DNA of 64,000 nt, taken from an uncultured Bacteroidales bacterium (lineage in GTDB: Bacteria > Bacteroidota > Bacteroidia > Bacteroidales > Muribaculaceae). The stretch covers positions 22,207-86,206 of the forward strand of contig CACZNH010000015.1 of the NCBI GenBank assembly GCA_902782465.1. The letters are read 5' to 3'. Shown piece after piece: positions 61,485 through 64,000 of the stretch (within the stretch, counting starts at the first letter, position 1; every line of letters begins with the position of its first letter). Both the position numbers and the translations under genes were made by a program. A model generated the notes under the pieces. It ran no database searches. It was not told the DNA's origin and was given only the letters and a program-made list of their open reading frames with translations.

Positions 61485-61790
61485 TTATTTCAATTCTATG
61501 ATGTTACAGATGGTTGCAATATGCTTTCCGTTCTCCATCCCTTCGGTAAACTCGATACGGCATTGGTCATTTACTCTAACTGATGAGATACCTTCTTTAT
61601 CGCCATGCAGTTTCTCGTAATGCAAAGAGCCATACTTGACAAGGCCAAGAACATTTTCAACCTGTTTCATGATGTTAACCACTTTAACATATTTAGTGAC
61701 AATCTGAGGCTGAATACGATGCTTCTTGTCGCTAGTCTTGCCCGTGACATAAAGCTCTTGAAGGTATGGATGAACAAAAGTAACTATCAT
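61485..61790 (-). CDS. higB: HigB-like RelE-superfamily toxin
   Basis: 101 residues. The end of the protein, KLHGDKEGISSVRVNDQCRI and then EFTEG, and the overall length fit the HigB/RelE killer-protein family of mRNA interferases. The gene order toxin-then-antitoxin is that of HigBA. The start at 61790 follows a promoter box by seven bases; the longer frame beginning at 61946 lies upstream of that promoter and is discarded. AT-rich compared with the neighbours, as expected for an acquired module. Confidence 0.85.
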   Translation of the reverse strand: MIVTFVHPYLQELYVTGKTSDKKHRIQPQIVTKYVKVVNIMKQVENVLGLVKYGSLHYEKLHGDKEGISSVRVNDQCRIEFTEGMENGKHIATICNIIELK

Positions 61791-61797
61791 TTCGCTG

Positions 61798-61828
61798 CAA
61801 AGATAAGACAAAAATCCAATGTTCGCAA
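61798..61828 (-). promoter_or_regulatory. Promoter of the second HigBA operon
   Basis: Minus strand TTG (61828-61826) and TATCTTTG (61805-61798), spaced 20 bp. The predicted start is about four bases before the higB ATG, so the transcript is nearly leaderless. Confidence 0.65.
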
Positions 61829-61998
61829 TTTTGGGAACACTATTTTTATAAAAACAGCATGATGAGATGCCGTGGGGGTTGATGAAATGGTGTGGGGGTG
61901 TGCCAGTTTTTGGATAAGTTTGGCGGCGCCTCAGCCATTGAAGCAAGTTTCATCGCCTTCGGCTTGCTCAAACTTTGGCAAAATTGTGGGCGCAAGTG

Positions 61999-62029
61999 TT
62001 GAATAATTGATTCAAATGCCCTAATTTTG
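61999..62029 (+). promoter_or_regulatory. Promoter of namZ
   Basis: TTG at 61999-62001 and TAATTTTG at 62022-62029, spaced 20 bp; leader of about 24 nt to the ATG at 62057. The rest of the gap between higB and this promoter (61829-61998) holds no gene that I can see. Confidence 0.6.
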
Positions 62030-62056
62030 CGGTATCCAACCATTAATTATCGACTT

Positions 62057-63325
62057 ATGAGAAAAATGACAAAGATTTATCTGCTCGTGTTTGCGGCCTG
62101 GCTGTCGTTGACATCGATGACTGCCCTGAAGACGTGTGACGGCAATACCGGCAAGACGTTACCCCAGGCCAAGGAGGCCGGCCAGCAAGCCAAGGGCGAC
62201 GACGCCACTGGAGGCGAGCTGGTGCTGGGTGCAGCCCGCACTGATGCGTATGTGCCCCAGCTGGAGGGCAAACGTGTGGCGCTGCTGAGCAACCAGACGG
62301 GTATGGTGGGCGACAAGCACACCCTGGACCTGATGCTGGAGAACGGCGTTAATGTGGTGACGATTTTCTCGCCCGAGCACGGATTCCGTGGCAATGCCGA
62401 CGCTGGCGAACACGTGTCGAGCAGTGTTGACGAGAAAACGGGCATCCCCATCGCTTCGCTCTATGACGGCAAGTCGCCGATGCCCAGCAAGCAGGTAATG
62501 GACGGCATCGACGTCATCGTTACCGATATCCAGGACGTGGGACTGAGGTTCTACACCTATTATGTGACGATGATTAACCTGATGGATGCTGCTGTGACCT
62601 ACAACAAGCAGTTTATGGTACTCGACCGTCCCAACCCCAACGGCATGTATGTCGATGGCCCTATCCTGGACATGTCGCTCAAGTCGGGCGTAGGGCGCCT
62701 GCCCATTCCCACCGTTCACGGTATGACGCTGGGCGAGCTGGCGCAGATGGCCAACGGCGAAGGTTGGCTCAAGGATGGCAAGAAATGTGACCTCACAGTC
62801 ATCCCCTGCCAGAACTACACCCACCAGACGCGCTACGTGCTGCCCATTGCCCCGAGTCCCAACCTGCCCAATATGCTCAGCATCTATCTCTACCCCTCGA
62901 TGTGCTACTTCGAGGGCACAACGGTGAGCCTGGGTCGCGGCACCGACTGGCCCTTCCAGGTCTATGGTCATCCCGACATGACGGGCTACGACTTTGAGTT
63001 CACCCCCAAAAGCCGACCCGGTGCCAAGACGCCGACGCAGATGGATATGCTGTGCCACGGCGTGGACCTGCACAACCTGGACGCTGAGGCTGTCATCGCC
63101 AAGGGCATCAACCTGGAATACGTCATCGACGCCTACCGTAACCTCACAAAGAACGGCAAGCAGTTCTACCTGAAGAGCAACTTCTTTGATCTGCTGATGG
63201 GTACCACCCGCGTGCGCCAGATGATTGCCGACGGCAAGAGCGCCGCCGAAATCAAGGCCACCTGGCAAGCCGACGTGGAACTCTTCAAAGTCCAGCGCCA
63301 ACCTTATCTCCTCTATCCCGAATAA
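62057..63325 (+). CDS. namZ: Exo-beta-N-acetylmuramidase NamZ (DUF1343)
   Basis: 422 residues with an N-terminal hydrophobic export signal and a low-complexity linker to about residue 60. The DUF1343 domain then covers the rest: GKRVALLSNQTGMVG, FSPEHGFRGNADAGE, DVIVTDIQDVGLRFYTYYVT, LDRPNPNGMYVDGP and LGRGTDWPFQVYGHP. NamZ removes N-acetylmuramic acid from the non-reducing ends of peptidoglycan fragments. The following gene is a sodium:solute symporter, so the pair may recover cell-wall sugars. It is preceded by its own promoter. Confidence 0.88.
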   Translation: MRKMTKIYLLVFAAWLSLTSMTALKTCDGNTGKTLPQAKEAGQQAKGDDATGGELVLGAARTDAYVPQLEGKRVALLSNQTGMVGDKHTLDLMLENGVNVVTIFSPEHGFRGNADAGEHVSSSVDEKTGIPIASLYDGKSPMPSKQVMDGIDVIVTDIQDVGLRFYTYYVTMINLMDAAVTYNKQFMVLDRPNPNGMYVDGPILDMSLKSGVGRLPIPTVHGMTLGELAQMANGEGWLKDGKKCDLTVIPCQNYTHQTRYVLPIAPSPNLPNMLSIYLYPSMCYFEGTTVSLGRGTDWPFQVYGHPDMTGYDFEFTPKSRPGAKTPTQMDMLCHGVDLHNLDAEAVIAKGINLEYVIDAYRNLTKNGKQFYLKSNFFDLLMGTTRVRQMIADGKSAAEIKATWQADVELFKVQRQPYLLYPE

Positions 63326-63329
63326 TGTC

Positions 63330-63374
63330 CCCGTGGGCCGTGGCTCTGTCCCGTGGGCCGTGGCTCCGCCACGG
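63330..63374. repeat. CCGTGG tandem/hairpin repeat
   Basis: CCCGTGGGCCGTGGCTC occurs at 63330-63346 and again at 63350-63366. The second copy continues into a CCGTGG/CCACGG hairpin ending at 63374. It lies between namZ and the symporter gene. Confidence 0.7.
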
Positions 63375-63424
63375 TAAACCGAATCAACTCCTAACTTCTA
63401 ACTAAAAAACTCATAACTAATATA

Positions 63425-64000
63425 ATGACTCCCTGGATTGTACTTGCCACGATTGTTGGCTACTTCATTCTGCTGTTTATCATCTCGTGGGCCGCTTCGC
63501 GCAAGAGCGACACCGCCACCGCCCTGAGCGGCGGCCGTCAGGCCCCATGGTTCATTGTCGCCATCGCCATGCTGGGTGCGCCCATCTCGGGCGTGACCTT
63601 TATCTCGGTGCCCGGCTATGTGGTCGGGTCGAGCTACAGCTACATGCAGATGGTGCTAGGCTTTGCCGTGGGCTACTTCGTCATCGCCTACGTGTTGCTG
63701 CCATTGTTCTATAAGCGCAATCTGGTATCCATCTACGGCTACCTGGAGCAGCGCTTCGGCGCCAGCACCCACAAGAGCGGTGCATGGTTTTTCTTCATCA
63801 GTAAGATGCTGGGAGCCGCCGTGCGCTTCCTGGTGGTCTGCGTCACCTTGCAGATGCTGGTGTTCGAGCCCTTGCACATCCCGTTTGTCTTCAACGTCAT
63901 CGTCACCATCGCCCTCATCTTCCTCTACACCCTGCAGGGTGGTGTAAAGACCGTGATTTGGACCGACACGTTGAAGAGCTTCTGCCTCATCCTGTCGGTG
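63425..64000 (+). CDS. Sodium:solute symporter (SSS family), cut by the window end
   Basis: The first 192 residues are present, with at least five membrane helices and the SSS-family beginning: a helix (VLATIVGYFILLFIISWAAS), SGGRQAPWFIVAIAMLGAPI with the sodium-site region GAPISGVTFISVPGYV, and a conserved YLEQRFG. The C-terminal half lies outside the window. The substrate is unknown; proximity to namZ suggests N-acetylmuramic acid or a related amino sugar, which is inferred. Confidence 0.85.
   Translation, partial: MTPWIVLATIVGYFILLFIISWAASRKSDTATALSGGRQAPWFIVAIAMLGAPISGVTFISVPGYVVGSSYSYMQMVLGFAVGYFVIAYVLLPLFYKRNLVSIYGYLEQRFGASTHKSGAWFFFISKMLGAAVRFLVVCVTLQMLVFEPLHIPFVFNVIVTIALIFLYTLQGGVKTVIWTDTLKSFCLILSV

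Noticed and set aside
61791-61946. N-terminal extension of the second HigB toxin
   Set aside because: The longer frame starts upstream of the promoter, and the extra residues do not resemble the toxin family.

Overview
The window looks like a chromosome segment of a gut-type Bacteroidales bacterium (phylum Bacteroidota), probably near Prevotellaceae or Muribaculaceae. The evidence is: -7 boxes of the form TAnnTTTG in front of many genes, no obvious Shine-Dalgarno sites, TonB-type outer-membrane receptors, BspA-like leucine-rich surface proteins, dockerin-like repeats, PCMD and calycin-like domains, an HU-CCDC81/SPOR protein and a NamZ muramidase. Genus and species cannot be fixed from the sequence alone.

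Layout. 1-4.4 kb: a TPP riboswitch controls a TonB receptor and a PnuT-like thiamine permease. A HigBA-type toxin-antitoxin pair follows, lying between two 172-bp direct repeats that include the 3' end of pnuT. 4.5-9.9 kb: a small beta-barrel protein and two large secreted proteins with cohesin-like and dockerin-like parts. 9.9-13.9 kb: an SF1 helicase, an M50-type membrane protease, an HTH gene remnant and a MITE-like element. 13.9-17.3 kb: the thrS-infC-rpmI-rplT translation cluster, in which thrS carries a frameshifting deletion in the editing domain. 17.4-24.7 kb: a DUF234-type ATPase with a repeat-rich promoter, then glnS-tsaC-sugar transferase-ClC. 24.9-32.7 kb: an Ntn hydrolase, a HU-CCDC81/SPOR protein, PCMD, calycin and dockerin surface proteins and a PIG-L deacetylase. 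32.9-40.2 kb: an outer-membrane barrel and a large TPR protein, divergent from a PpiD-like chaperone. 40.3-45.2 kb: sufE, two POT transporters and a 1.1-kb element made of a Y1/RAYT transposase fused to a Rossmann-like domain, bounded by inverted 75-bp palindromes. 45.2-50.3 kb: pepT, tRNA-Lys, a CotH-dockerin protein and the NAD(P)HX repair enzyme. 50.3-54 kb: a gene-free repeat region, tRNA-Leu, YihY, adk and hpt. 54-61 kb: a BspA/dockerin protein and an MBOAT/SGNH/GT2 envelope-modification cluster. 61-64 kb: a second HigBA pair, namZ and the start of a sodium:solute symporter.

Genes that appear to work together: thiamine uptake under TPP control; translation (tRNA synthetases, IF3, L35, L20, TsaC); secreted dockerin proteins; O-acylation of a glycan (MBOAT plus SGNH protein with a glycosyltransferase); and peptidoglycan amino-sugar recovery (NamZ plus a symporter).

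The most unusual material is in the repeats. There are two families of dispersed palindromes (three copies each), two MITE-like inverted-repeat elements, a promoter bracketed by inverted repeats near 50.7 kb, the palindrome-flanked RAYT fusion, and the toxin-antitoxin cassette flanked by a duplicated pnuT tail. All coordinates and motif matches were read by eye; no database search was run.
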